23,269 nt of DNA. It comes from an uncultured Amylibacter sp. Its GTDB lineage: Bacteria; Pseudomonadota; Alphaproteobacteria; Rhodobacterales; Rhodobacteraceae. The stretch is from contig CALLAV010000165.1 in NCBI GenBank assembly GCA_938001995.1, positions 1-23,269 of the forward strand, given 5' to 3'. Made by a program: the position numbers and the translations under genes. The notes beneath the pieces are model-generated. The model made no database searches. It worked only from the letters and a program-made list of their open reading frames with translations, and was not told where the DNA came from. Positions 7,755-15,982 of the stretch are shown here, in pieces (the first letter of the stretch is position 1; every line of letters begins with the position of its first letter).

Positions 7755-8160
7755 ATGCGTGAAGTGTCGCAACAGGATTACTTACTCTGTGGCGCTGAGA
7801 CATTCGCAATTCGCCAAAGTGAATCTCAACTTGATGGGCAAAGCCCCTATGCGATCGGGAACAGCAATCTATTCGAAAAAATCAATATTGGACGTTAGCG
7901 GCTCTTCCGCTTCGTGGGACACTGGCCTTGAAAGTGCGCCACAAATTTGGATGCATTTGGAGGATGTACTAGATGACGTTGGATATGTGGAAGAAGGCAA
8001 CAAGTGCAACGGTTGCTGTGGTATAACTGGCTTTGATGGTCCTAATAGGCAATGTAAGTGCGGCAGCGTTTTGGGAACTGAACAGTCAGATTGCTTTACA
8101 GCGCATCTTTTTATTCCATCCCCTGATTTAACAAAATGGCAATTGGAAGAACACTCGTAG
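7755..8160 (+). pseudogene. Frameshifted gene for a Cys-rich conserved hypothetical protein
   Basis: From ATG 7755 one frame reads 47 residues (MREVSQQDYLLCGAETFAIR..., ending in TAG at 7896-7898). The next frame then carries a convincing protein to TAG at 8160, including WDTGLESAPQIWMHLEDVLDD, CNGCCGITGFDGPNRQCKCG and TEQSDCFTAHLFIPSPDL. Dropping one A from the A6 run at 7876-7881 joins both parts into a single frame of about 134 residues (FEKSILDVSGSS across the join). The length of 406 bases is one more than a multiple of three, as expected for one extra base. The Cys cluster resembles bacterial hypothetical proteins I recall with a similar GxDGPNxxCxCG motif; function unknown. By hand count 7861-8160 is about 44% GC, lower than many neighbouring genes, suggesting transfer. 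A sequencing error or transcriptional slippage at A6 is also possible. Confidence 0.6.
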
Positions 8161-8182
8161 CTCAGAAGCAAAATTCCCGTGT

Positions 8183-8848
8183 TTACCGACAAATCCCCTC
8201 AACCTTCACATCCTTCCACCCAATAACCACACTCTTGCTCGGCAATTTCTCCAACGGAAAATATTCCTTCAACATCGCCTCTAACCGCGATGTCCGTTCC
8301 GCCTTGGGGTCGAGCAGGGAGCAGCACAGATACTCCTCCACAATCCGCCCCTGTTGTTCATACCCGTATGACAGGAAATCCCCGTCCGTATCGGGATCAA
8401 TCAGATACGGATCCTGTTTCGTCTGATGCTCCCGCGCCGCCTTAAGCGGATGATAGCCCGTCACTTTTCTGTTCTGCCACTGCCATGCGTGTGTCAACTC
8501 ATGGGCCAAAAACAGCGCCTGATACAGATACAGCTTGTCGGGATAATCTGGCATGTAATCATCAAGGTAGTAATCCTCGTTCACCCAAACCTTGTTGAAC
8601 AGCGCCACGGCTGACGGCGCGCCTGTCACAAACTCGGTCGTCGGCTCTGGATAAATCCGCTCCGTACAGGCCACACGCGGGCGCTTGCGGGCGCGCAGTG
8701 TGTAGGATTTCACGGGTGCCTTGTCTTGTAAGCGCACCTTGGCCACATCCAGATCGGGACCATGAATCCGCGCGGCAAAATCCATTTCGGCTTGGGTCAA
8801 AGGGCGGCCACAGGCGACCAAAAACAGAAGAAATATTAGGGCTTTCAT
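8183..8848 (-). CDS. Putative lipoprotein with HExxH (zinc-peptidase-like) motif
   Basis: A 221-residue protein that begins with a lipoprotein signal peptide (MKALIFLLFLVAC, lipid-bearing Cys13), so it is likely anchored in a periplasm-facing membrane. HELTHAWQWQ at residues 116-125 contains HExxH, the zinc-binding and catalytic motif of gluzincin-type peptidases. A possible third ligand is a glutamate in YEQQGRIVEEYLCC (about residues 165-178). The region between has many aromatic and charged residues. The HELTH...EQQ layout recalls the DUF4157-like peptidase fold, but I do not recognise the exact family, and proteolysis is inferred only. No clear Shine-Dalgarno precedes the ATG; the signal peptide supports this start. 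The gene converges on the frameshifted gene with 22 bases between, and diverges from the secreted-protein gene at 8955. Confidence 0.8.
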   Translation of the reverse strand: MKALIFLLFLVACGRPLTQAEMDFAARIHGPDLDVAKVRLQDKAPVKSYTLRARKRPRVACTERIYPEPTTEFVTGAPSAVALFNKVWVNEDYYLDDYMPDYPDKLYLYQALFLAHELTHAWQWQNRKVTGYHPLKAAREHQTKQDPYLIDPDTDGDFLSYGYEQQGRIVEEYLCCSLLDPKAERTSRLEAMLKEYFPLEKLPSKSVVIGWKDVKVEGICR

Positions 8849-8954
8849 GGGGTGAGAGTGGTCTGAAACGGCTTTGAAATCAATGCGAAAGGCAGACTGT
8901 TTTTGATAACCAGACCTTAACCCTTCTGCGCGAAACTACACGCAAGGAGGGACC

Positions 8955-9737
8955 ATGCGGTTTCAGCACTTTTATCTTTATGCATACCTTTGTCTGGCCC
9001 TTCTTTGTGCGCCATTTGCACAGGCTCAACAGACAGAACAGAACAACCTTTGGGTCATGTGGGAACGTGCCACGACGGGCGAAGAAAAGGCCGAGTTTCG
9101 CAGTCATTTAATGCTCAATGTTCCCCCTGCACAGGCGCGTAGTTTTTTCGAAAACCTTGCGCCTTCTGCCAAGACCTATGGCGCGGCAAACGTGACCCAT
9201 GAAACCTCGCCAATTTGCTTGGCGGATCAAGCCCATGACGAACAACCAGAGATGACAATGGTCGATACTTTGGGCATGGAAGTGGTCGATAAAGTCACAA
9301 CGTTACGTGGTCTAAATGGTGTATTTGTCGATTTTCGCGCTGTGCGAGGGCCGCGCACATTCACTCGGGATTTCGGGGCCGAAGTACATGCCTATACCGT
9401 CAAAGCCTTGCAAGCAGCGGGCATCCCGCTGCTCACCAAAGAAGAAGCAGAGGTCGAACCTGGCCGCCCCACACTCACCCTTCGTTATTCGGTCGAGGTT
9501 GTGGGCTGCAAGCCTTGGTCTCTCTCACTTGGCCTTAAACAAACATCGGTTTTGACACGCGATGTGTCGATGATGCTCGAAGGAACAACTTGGTCGTCCT
9601 CTGCAAGGCAAAGCGAAGAAGATGTTGATTTCGGTGCTCTACAAGCGTTGCAGAAAATCATAACCGCCTTCACCACCGACTACGCAAAAGCAAACTCGGT
9701 CACAGACCTCAACGCTGTGGTACAAGCAGGAAATTAG
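8955..9737 (+). CDS. Secreted/periplasmic protein of unknown function
   Basis: A 260-residue protein with a clear Sec signal peptide (hydrophobic core at residues 6-20, likely cut after AQA near residue 24). The mature part has two cysteines, Cys88 (SPICLADQ) and Cys185 (VVGCKPW), which could form a disulfide. Strands such as LTLRYSVEVVGC and SLSLGLKQTSVLTRDVSMMLEGTTW suggest a beta-rich C-terminal half. I recognise no catalytic motif or family. AAGGAGGGACC just upstream of the ATG is a strong ribosome-binding site, so the gene is likely well translated. It is divergent from the HELTH lipoprotein across 106 bases and precedes yjbQ by 55 bases, so it may be co-transcribed with that gene. Confidence 0.8.
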   Translation: MRFQHFYLYAYLCLALLCAPFAQAQQTEQNNLWVMWERATTGEEKAEFRSHLMLNVPPAQARSFFENLAPSAKTYGAANVTHETSPICLADQAHDEQPEMTMVDTLGMEVVDKVTTLRGLNGVFVDFRAVRGPRTFTRDFGAEVHAYTVKALQAAGIPLLTKEEAEVEPGRPTLTLRYSVEVVGCKPWSLSLGLKQTSVLTRDVSMMLEGTTWSSSARQSEEDVDFGALQALQKIITAFTTDYAKANSVTDLNAVVQAGN

Positions 9738-9792
9738 CAAGACGTTGCACCCCTTTCGTGTATCTTGAGGTACGAAATCAAAGCGGGCAACG

Positions 9793-10212
9793 ATGCAAAC
9801 CGAACTTCAAATCCAAACCACTGGCGCAGGTCTGTATGAATTTACGTCAGATGTGACCACATTCTTAAGGCAAAACGCAGTGGAAACCGGTGTGCTCACG
9901 CTGTTTGTGCGCCACACTTCATGTTCACTGTTAATCCAAGAAAATGCCGATCCAGACGTTCAAACCGATCTTCAAGCCTACTTTTCACGCTTGGTGCCGC
10001 GCAGTGATGATCCTTCCATGGGATATCTCACTCATGTGTTGGAAGGCCCTGACGATATGCCTGCCCATATCAAAGCAGCGATGATGCCTGTATCTTTGAC
10101 GATCCCGATCTTTTCTGGGCGTTTAGTGCTTGGAACATGGCAAGGGATCTACCTTTTCGAACATCGCGACCGCCCCCACAGGCGTTCCGTTTTTGCACAT
10201 ATTTCGCCCTAG
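9793..10212 (+). CDS. yjbQ: YjbQ/UPF0047 family protein (secondary thiamine-phosphate synthase-like)
   Basis: A 139-residue protein of the UPF0047/YjbQ family, whose usual length is about 130-140. Visible signature blocks are VRHTSCSLLIQENADPDVQTD (about residues 40-60, with conserved His-Thr-Ser) and GTWQGIYLFEHRDRPHRRSV near the C-terminus. The E. coli member has low thiamine-phosphate synthase activity in vivo, whence the database name; the true role of the family is unsettled. No signal peptide, so cytosolic. The ATG at 9793 is followed directly by the conserved N-terminus. The next gene starts 76 bases downstream on the same strand. Confidence 0.92.
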   Translation: MQTELQIQTTGAGLYEFTSDVTTFLRQNAVETGVLTLFVRHTSCSLLIQENADPDVQTDLQAYFSRLVPRSDDPSMGYLTHVLEGPDDMPAHIKAAMMPVSLTIPIFSGRLVLGTWQGIYLFEHRDRPHRRSVFAHISP

Positions 10213-10288
10213 CGACCTGCGGCTTCACCACCCCTTGGCAAAACCACACCCCTGCCCTACTTCTTTCTTGAAATTGAAAGAGCCAATC

Positions 10289-10723
10289 ATGCATCTGTCC
10301 GAAGACGTCTTGCACCAAATCGACAATCGCGATTTCATCATCTTTGATGGGGTGTGTGTGCTGTGCAATGGTTGGGTGAAATTTGTGCTGCGGTTCGACA
10401 AACGCGAAAACTTCTCTTTTGTAATCGCACAATCGGAACTTGGCGAAACAATTTACGAACAGCTTGGTCTTAAATCTGACGATTACGACACCTTCATCAT
10501 TGTGCGTGACGGTGAAATGTACACGAAACTTGACGGTGTGTTCGCCCTGCTGAGTGCGATCGGCTGGCCCTGGAAAATTGTGAGCGTCGGCAAAATCCTA
10601 CCAAAGGGTCTGAAGGATTGGATGTATGATCGCGTCGCCAAGAACCGCTATACGCTGTTTGGAAAACGCGACACCTGCATGATGCCCACACCGGAAGTGA
10701 AAGCCCGCTTTATCGGCGCTTAA
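10289..10723 (+). CDS. DCC-family (DUF393) thiol-disulfide oxidoreductase-like protein
   Basis: A 144-residue member of the DCC family, named for the Asp-x2-Cys-x2-Cys motif seen here as DGVCVLCN (Cys23 and Cys26). The family has a thioredoxin-like fold and is presumed to carry out thiol redox chemistry; substrates are not known. Other family features are a basic patch after the motif (WVKFVLRFDKRE), the YDTFIIVRDGEMYTKLDG strand, and a basic C-terminal region (VAKNRYTLFGKRDTC). I took ATG 10289, with GAAAGAG about eight bases upstream; the frame is open earlier but without similarity. Its TAA overlaps the stop of the convergent membrane-protein gene inside TTAA. DCC genes often lie beside HTTM/VKGC-type membrane genes, and the minus-strand pair next door fits that setting. 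Confidence 0.88.
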   Translation: MHLSEDVLHQIDNRDFIIFDGVCVLCNGWVKFVLRFDKRENFSFVIAQSELGETIYEQLGLKSDDYDTFIIVRDGEMYTKLDGVFALLSAIGWPWKIVSVGKILPKGLKDWMYDRVAKNRYTLFGKRDTCMMPTPEVKARFIGA

Positions 10724-11613
10724 CCAATTATTCCAGGGCGCAGACGCATCGCCTCCATAATCATTAGATAAGCAATACCGATCACATACCAAAGCCGCGC
10801 AGATTTAGATTGCTCATCCGTGATCGCATAGCCAAGGATCAGGTTCATGGACAAAAACACGTTTTCGTTGCGCGTCGAATAAATGATGAGCACAAACAGC
10901 ATTATCGCGTAATGCGCCCAAACACCAAGCTTGTTGCGCAACAAAACGCAGGCTTCGATCATCACTTGGCTGGCAAGTGCCGCCCAAGTAAGCAAGATCG
11001 CGAGCACTTGGATCGCAGGTGGAATGGTCACCGACATAGTTGCTGTGGCGGAAGGGGCTACGTCCATCAACGCTTTTTGCGCCGCTAGGTTTTGATGCAC
11101 CGTCTGCGGCCAACTGGGATCTACCAGTGAAATCAGTGCCTTAAACATGTAACCATTGGCCAAATAACTGCCGATCAAGTCCCCGCTCATATAATGCGTC
11201 GAGATCAGTTTTTGGATCAACGCCAATCCCATCAAAATACTGATCAAAAACACCGCAGCACGCGAGATATTCTTGGACGCGTCCTCGCCCGATGCACAGG
11301 CAACCATCAGGGCGATGCCAATGTACATGATTACAAATCCGTGGTTCGCAATGACGTAGAAATTCAAAACAACATTCAAAGCCAGCCCAAGTGTGATCCA
11401 CAAAAGCAGGTTGAACCGCTGCCGCATATTCGGTGCAGTCACCAACATTAGCAACAAAAAGGGCACGATAAGGCGGGCCGCAAACGGGATGTAATCCTTG
11501 GTCGTGAAGAACACGAAAACGATGGCTGAGAACAGGATCAGCAGCGTTCTGATATGCTCTTCAGTGACAAAACGGGCTATAGGGGCGATAAGTGCGCGGT
11601 CTCGAAACGCCAT
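10720..11613 (-). CDS. Polytopic membrane protein, possibly HTTM-like
   Basis: A 297-residue protein with seven or eight predicted membrane segments (for example residues 22-40, 48-60, 69-90, 93-107, 116-135, 199-225, 231-247, 270-290 by hydrophobicity). A loop of about 60 residues between segments five and six (LISTHYMSGDLIGSYLANGYM to MSVTIPP) holds the phrase ALIQKLISTHYMSGDLI, which loosely recalls the QKL/W-x-x-G region of HTTM and DoxX-type proteins. NHGFVIMYIGIAL also fits HTTM loosely. I do not claim membership. Its ATG overlaps the TAA of the upstream gene as TAATG, so translation is likely coupled. Neighbouring DCC gene supports a redox or membrane-modification role, by inference only. 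Confidence 0.75.
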   Translation of the reverse strand: MAFRDRALIAPIARFVTEEHIRTLLILFSAIVFVFFTTKDYIPFAARLIVPFLLLMLVTAPNMRQRFNLLLWITLGLALNVVLNFYVIANHGFVIMYIGIALMVACASGEDASKNISRAAVFLISILMGLALIQKLISTHYMSGDLIGSYLANGYMFKALISLVDPSWPQTVHQNLAAQKALMDVAPSATATMSVTIPPAIQVLAILLTWAALASQVMIEACVLLRNKLGVWAHYAIMLFVLIIYSTRNENVFLSMNLILGYAITDEQSKSARLWYVIGIAYLMIMEAMRLRPGIIG

Positions 11614-12170
11614 TACGATTGCCCCCCCGTGCGCTCAAACACGGATGTGCGGATCACTTCTTGCGCCTTAACATCATATCGGTTTTCATAAACAACAATG
11701 GTAATATCGTTTCGTTTGAATACCTTACCTTCGGCGGGCGTCACATCACCGACCATGTTTTCGGGCCACCGCAACCGCGCGGCCATCCCGATCAACGCAT
11801 CTGCCTGCCCCGCGCGGGGATAATATCGGAACCGTTCGGCCTGATAGCTGATGCCATTTAAAAATGCTGTCCCGCGCAACCCTCCTTTGTCACGCCACGC
11901 AATGTAATCTGCCGTTTCAGGCCAAATCCGAACGGAGGCTACACCATCAGCACCCGTGAAGGTTAGCCAAACACTGCGGTCTTCGGCATGGGGTTCCGTG
12001 TACATGCCAAACCCACCACCTTTCCAAGCCAAAAGCGGCGTCGTTTTATGCGTATAGGCCTGAAACAGCACATTGCCCGCGACAATTATCGCGAGCGTTG
12101 TCACCAATAGGCTCGCGTTGCGTCCCGACCACTCAAACAGTTTTCCAAACATCCTGCGACCCCGCTCCAT
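11613..12170 (-). CDS. Single-pass membrane protein with GGGFGMY motif, coupled to the polytopic membrane gene
   Basis: A 185-residue protein with one N-terminal membrane segment (about residues 20-40, SLLVTTLAIIVAGNVLFQAY), followed by WKGGGFGMYTEPHAED near residue 55 and a soluble domain of about 125 residues, likely periplasmic. From memory, a W-x-GGGFGMY/MFS motif occurs in small proteins encoded next to HTTM and DCC genes; function unknown. The start is uncertain: ATG 12170 has AAAGGG just upstream, ATG 12152 has a weak GCAGG, and TTG 12191 has none. The stop TAA shares its last base with the ATG of the downstream gene (TAATG). It diverges from nrdR across about 160 bases, which must hold both promoters. 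Confidence 0.72.
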   Translation of the reverse strand: MERGRRMFGKLFEWSGRNASLLVTTLAIIVAGNVLFQAYTHKTTPLLAWKGGGFGMYTEPHAEDRSVWLTFTGADGVASVRIWPETADYIAWRDKGGLRGTAFLNGISYQAERFRYYPRAGQADALIGMAARLRWPENMVGDVTPAEGKVFKRNDITIVVYENRYDVKAQEVIRTSVFERTGGQS

Positions 12171-12290
12171 CCGACCCTTTGTCCCTAACAAGCGCCTCTG
12201 ACCCTCGTCAACTCAAACTACTAAATCACGCCCTGCACACTTCATCTAGCGGAACACGCTTTTTTCTACCCAAAGGCTAGAATTTCGCTA

Positions 12291-12308
12291 TAGTCCCAAG
12301 AAAAGACT
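12291..12308. promoter_or_regulatory. Inverted repeat upstream of nrdR
   Basis: TAGTC and GACTA are arranged as an inverted repeat with an eight-base spacer, followed immediately by TACAAT (12308-12313), a plausible -10, 17 bases before the nrdR ATG. It does not match the NrdR box as I know it. Could be an operator or chance. Confidence 0.25.
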
Positions 12309-12330
12309 ACAATAATCGAGGTACAGGCCC

Positions 12331-12804
12331 ATGAGATGTCCGTTTTGCGGCAACACTGATACACAAGTGAAAGACAGCCGCCCGGCTGAGGACCACGTTG
12401 CCATTCGGCGGCGGCGGTTTTGTCCGTCTTGCGGCGGACGGTTCACAACCTATGAACGTGTGCAGTTGCGTGATTTGATCGTTGTGAAAAAGAACGGCAA
12501 ACGCGAAGATTTCGACCGCGACAAGCTAGAACGTTCTATTCGTATCGCGATGCAAAAACGCCCCATTGAACCCGAACGGGTGGATCAGCTGATCTCTGGC
12601 ATTGTGCGTCGGTTGGAAAGCATGGGCGAAAGCGATGTGCATTCCGATAAGATTGGCGAGATCGTGATGGACACACTAGCGCGGATCGACACGGTGGCTT
12701 ATGTGCGTTTTGCCAGTGTTTACAAGAACTTCCAAGCGGCTGACGACTTTGAAGATTTTGTAAGTGAGCTGCGCCCACCAGAGCCGGGCGAAGACGAAAA
12801 GTGA
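12331..12804 (+). CDS. nrdR: Transcriptional repressor NrdR
   Basis: A 157-residue repressor of ribonucleotide reductase genes. The N-terminal zinc ribbon shows Cys3-x2-Cys6 and Cys31-x2-Cys34 ([10 protein letters not shown] and [11 protein letters not shown]), with the conserved RRRR block between. An ATP-cone follows from about residue 49 ([20 protein letters not shown]) to 139; it senses ATP and d[23 protein letters not shown] and [16 protein letters not shown] are near-invariant family blocks. Length is normal. GAGGT lies eight bases before the ATG. The last four bases GTGA overlap the GTG start of ribD, so the two are translationally coupled; nrdR-ribD is a common order in alphaproteobacteria. 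Confidence 0.97.
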   Translation: MRCPFCGNTDTQVKDSRPAEDHVAIRRRRFCPSCGGRFTTYERVQLRDLIVVKKNGKREDFDRDKLERSIRIAMQKRPIEPERVDQLISGIVRRLESMGESDVHSDKIGEIVMDTLARIDTVAYVRFASVYKNFQAADDFEDFVSELRPPEPGEDEK

Positions 12805-13904
12805 CACCAAAAGCGATCGACGAACGCTGGATGCGATTGGCCCTAACCTTGGGCCAGCGCGGGCTGGGTCAGGTATGGCCCAATCCTGCGGTCGGCTGTG
12901 TGATCGTTAAAAACAACCGCGTGGTTGGACGCGGCTGGACACAACCATCGGGGCGACCCCACGCCGAAGTTCATGCGCTCGCGCAAGCGGGCGCTGCGGC
13001 TCATGGTGCGACGGCCTATGTCACGTTGGAACCTTGTGCCCATCACGGTAAATCTGGACCTTGTGCGAACGCGTTGGTCGATGCTGGCATTACGCGTGTG
13101 GTCAGTGCCGTAACCGATCCTGACCCGCGCGTCAGCGGCAAGGGCCACGCGATTTTACGTGAGGCTGGTGTGTCTGTGACAGAGGGTGTTTTGGAAACTG
13201 AGGCCTGCGCGGATCACGCTGGGTTCTTTTTGAAAACAAACGCCAATCGGCCTTTGGTGACGCTCAAACTCGCGAGCAGTTTAGACGGGCGCATTGCAGC
13301 ACAAACGGGTGATAGTCGTTGGATCACAGGAGCAGAAGCACGGCGATCTGTGCATTTGATGCGTGCCCGCCATGACGCGATATTGGTGGGACGAAACACC
13401 GTTGTCACCGACGATCCTGACTTGTCTGTGCGCGATATGGGCCTAGCCGACCGCCCGCCCGTTCGGGTGGTCTTAGATAGCAATTTGCGGACACCAAAAG
13501 ACACGCGATTGGTGCAAACGGCGGGCGAGGTTCCTCTGTGGCTCTGTCATTTGGGCGATAGCCCCGACACAAACCGTATCCTTGGAAATGGCGTTGAGGG
13601 GCTTGCGTGCATGGCCGATCCGAATGGGCGTTTGGACATTTTGGATGTGCTTGCACAGCTCGTAAACAAAGGCATTACACGCTTGATGGTCGAAGGTGGC
13701 GGGCAAGTCGCTGCATCGTTCTTACAGGCAGGTTGCGTGGATCGGATCGCGCTTTATTCCGCAGGGGTCGCGATAGGATCCGAAGGCTTGCCGAACCTAG
13801 CACACATGGGGATATCCGCCTTGAAAGACGCGCCTCGCTTTGATCGAATGGCTGTGTCAGCGATTGGGCCTGACGTTCTAACGCATTGGAAACGAAGGGT
13901 TTAG
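12801..13904 (+). CDS. ribD: Bifunctional riboflavin biosynthesis protein RibD (deaminase/reductase)
   Basis: A 367-residue enzyme for steps two and three of riboflavin synthesis: deamination of the pyrimidine intermediate, then NADPH-dependent reduction of the ribose. The N-terminal zinc deaminase domain shows HAE at 54-56 and [11 protein letters not shown] with zinc cysteines 79 and 88. The reductase domain begins near residue 148 ([17 protein letters not shown]) and holds [17 protein letters not shown] [13 protein letters not shown] near residue 300. The GTG start lies inside the nrdR stop. Its TAG overlaps the stop codon of the convergent kpsC-like gene (TTAG). The remaining rib genes resume at 18725, beyond the minus-strand capsule block. 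Confidence 0.96.
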   Translation: MTPKAIDERWMRLALTLGQRGLGQVWPNPAVGCVIVKNNRVVGRGWTQPSGRPHAEVHALAQAGAAAHGATAYVTLEPCAHHGKSGPCANALVDAGITRVVSAVTDPDPRVSGKGHAILREAGVSVTEGVLETEACADHAGFFLKTNANRPLVTLKLASSLDGRIAAQTGDSRWITGAEARRSVHLMRARHDAILVGRNTVVTDDPDLSVRDMGLADRPPVRVVLDSNLRTPKDTRLVQTAGEVPLWLCHLGDSPDTNRILGNGVEGLACMADPNGRLDILDVLAQLVNKGITRLMVEGGGQVAASFLQAGCVDRIALYSAGVAIGSEGLPNLAHMGISALKDAPRFDRMAVSAIGPDVLTHWKRRV

Positions 13905-15964
13905 CGCCACAAGTGGGCATAGCTGGCAAACAGGCCTTGGGCCTTGGCGAGCCAGCGAATACTTCCGCGACCCGTGCGTTGCACTTGACCTTGGGCAAAG
14001 CGATCCAAGATGGTTTCGACAGTACAAGGTTTGCTGGTAACGGGGTCCCAGTAGTGCGGATAATCGACCAAAGCTGCGTGAACTAACCCATCAAGGCTTG
14101 GCATTGCGCTGCGCCTCGTCGGCACATCACCGCGATCATCTGTCAGCCCCCAACCCGCGTAAAACGGCGCACCAAAACAGGTCACGCTTTTGCCCCGTAG
14201 CAAGGCTTCGAACCCAGTAAGGGACGTGATCGTTGACACGCAATCCACGTGGTCCAACAGCGTTGCAATGTCGGCATCCGCTAAGGTCTGATCCGCGATT
14301 TGGGCGATTTCTTCCAGCGCTTCGCCACCATATCGCAGCCCCGCCCTGACATCCGGATGCGGTTTGTAAATCAGGTGGCTGTCAGGAAATACCGCGCGGG
14401 TCGCCTGCACCAGACCAAGGTTCGTTTTCACCTGCCCCGCCCCTTTTAGGATCGACTGATCGTCTTCGACCTGTCCCGGGATCAAAACCGTATGCTGCGC
14501 GGTTGGAACTTCGCTCGCATTCGCTGGCAAATTGTACTTGGACAGCTTTAGTGAGACCATCCGCTCGCGGATCGCGGCGGCACGCGTTAACGCCGTCTTG
14601 GGCAAATCCACACTGTCGCTGATCAACCGTTCTAAACGGCTTTCCCGCGTTGGATCATAGTAAATACCCAGATCATCAAGCGCTAAGGAAACGGGTTCAA
14701 TCAACGCAGCCCCAAGGCCAGCAGATCGCAAGAACCCGTCCTCCACACGGTACAACGTTAGCCCTTCTTGCGCGCAGCCTTCGGCCAATTCAGCGGTTTC
14801 TTTACCTGACCAGACAAAGACATCCGCGCCATCACGCTTGGCCGCCGATATGGCTTTTTGTGGATCATCAAGAAACAACGGAGCCTTTGCAGCACCCTGA
14901 AAGAACCGCCGCAAGAACCCACGTTTCCATAGGCGCATTCCGACAAAGACCTGTGGTTTGCGGTGCTGTCGCGCGAAACCACCTTGTGTCGCAAGCGTTC
15001 GCGCCACGCCTATCACATCGCTCGCTGTGTCCGTAAAGGGATCATACCAGTGGCAGTATTGAACATAGGCAGCATGAAAAAGGTGTTCTGGCGTTCGGGT
15101 AGTTTTGCGTGTGACAGACGGGTGGCGATCGTCAGTCAGACCCAAACCGCAGTAAAACGCATTGCCAAAGACGACGGGCCTGTGCCCTGCAAAAATCGCC
15201 TCCATCCCCATGGTCGAGGACACGCAATACACCTTTTGTGCATGGGCCATCAGCGTCCAGGGCGACACGGCTTCGCGGTACAAAATCACCCGGTCCGTCA
15301 CATCGTTGGCGTCAAAATACCCCCGCCGCCGCGCGGCGTTTGTTTCGGGATGGGTCTTGATCACGATCTTGGCGTTTGGATTTTCGGCTAAGGCCGCATC
15401 CAGCATCTGTTGAAACGTCCCCTCATCCGCCCCTGCACCCGTAATCGACGCATCGTGGCGTGTCTGGTCGACCAGAAGGACGAAATCATCAGGTAAATCA
15501 GGGGCTTCAACATCAAAGTCATTGTACTTTGACAGGTGATTTTCACGCAGAAAGGCAATACAATCGCGCGCATGTCGGGCTTGTTCAGCTGTCAGTTCTG
15601 GGCCTTGCTCCAAAAAATCACGCAAGTCATTTGGCTGTGATGTTTCAAAGTAGATGCCTTGACCATCCAAAATCACGGATTGCGGGCTTTCGCCCTGACG
15701 TCCCGTTTTGACGGATCGCAGGAACCCGTCTTCGGCAGTAATCACGCCCGCGCCCGTCTTTTCGGCAATTGCCCTTCCACGCGCTGCGGTGTTTGCCCGC
15801 CCCCAAACCAACACGCAGTCCGAAGCCTTCGGCCAGCCAAACCGTACAGGTGCACCCGCCGCTGCCAGAATACGGCGCAGCGCTTGGTTGCGCAGAAAGC
15901 TGAGTGAAAAGCCAAAGACCCGCGGCTGCTGATCTTGGGCATCCACGGGTCTTTGATCTGTCAT
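13901..15964 (-). CDS. kpsC: KpsC-type capsule beta-Kdo transferase (two-module)
   Basis: A 687-residue protein with an internal duplication. Each half has EDGFLRS (78-84 and 408-414), a K-x-HP motif (KTHPE 203-207; KPHPD 534-538), and an S-x-x-G-x-EA block followed by FGxxFYxGxGLTDDR (about 249-280 and 580-611). KpsC proteins are dual retaining Kdo transferases that, with KpsS, build the poly-beta-Kdo linker on lysophosphatidylglycerol for ABC-exported capsules; they act at the inner face of the inner membrane. Both modules keep their motifs here, so both are likely active. It is 18 bases after the OPX gene. No clear Shine-Dalgarno is seen. kpsM, kpsT and kpsE are not in the window. Confidence 0.92.
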   Translation of the reverse strand: MTDQRPVDAQDQQPRVFGFSLSFLRNQALRRILAAAGAPVRFGWPKASDCVLVWGRANTAARGRAIAEKTGAGVITAEDGFLRSVKTGRQGESPQSVILDGQGIYFETSQPNDLRDFLEQGPELTAEQARHARDCIAFLRENHLSKYNDFDVEAPDLPDDFVLLVDQTRHDASITGAGADEGTFQQMLDAALAENPNAKIVIKTHPETNAARRRGYFDANDVTDRVILYREAVSPWTLMAHAQKVYCVSSTMGMEAIFAGHRPVVFGNAFYCGLGLTDDRHPSVTRKTTRTPEHLFHAAYVQYCHWYDPFTDTASDVIGVARTLATQGGFARQHRKPQVFVGMRLWKRGFLRRFFQGAAKAPLFLDDPQKAISAAKRDGADVFVWSGKETAELAEGCAQEGLTLYRVEDGFLRSAGLGAALIEPVSLALDDLGIYYDPTRESRLERLISDSVDLPKTALTRAAAIRERMVSLKLSKYNLPANASEVPTAQHTVLIPGQVEDDQSILKGAGQVKTNLGLVQATRAVFPDSHLIYKPHPDVRAGLRYGGEALEEIAQIADQTLADADIATLLDHVDCVSTITSLTGFEALLRGKSVTCFGAPFYAGWGLTDDRGDVPTRRSAMPSLDGLVHAALVDYPHYWDPVTSKPCTVETILDRFAQGQVQRTGRGSIRWLAKAQGLFASYAHLWR

Positions 15965-15982
15965 CGGTTTATGCGAGGGGTG

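Noticed and set aside
7750..8160. Intact 136-residue gene starting at TTG 7750
   Set aside because: The first 40 or so residues in this frame are not convincing, while the frame from ATG 7755 is; a frameshift at A6 explains both better.
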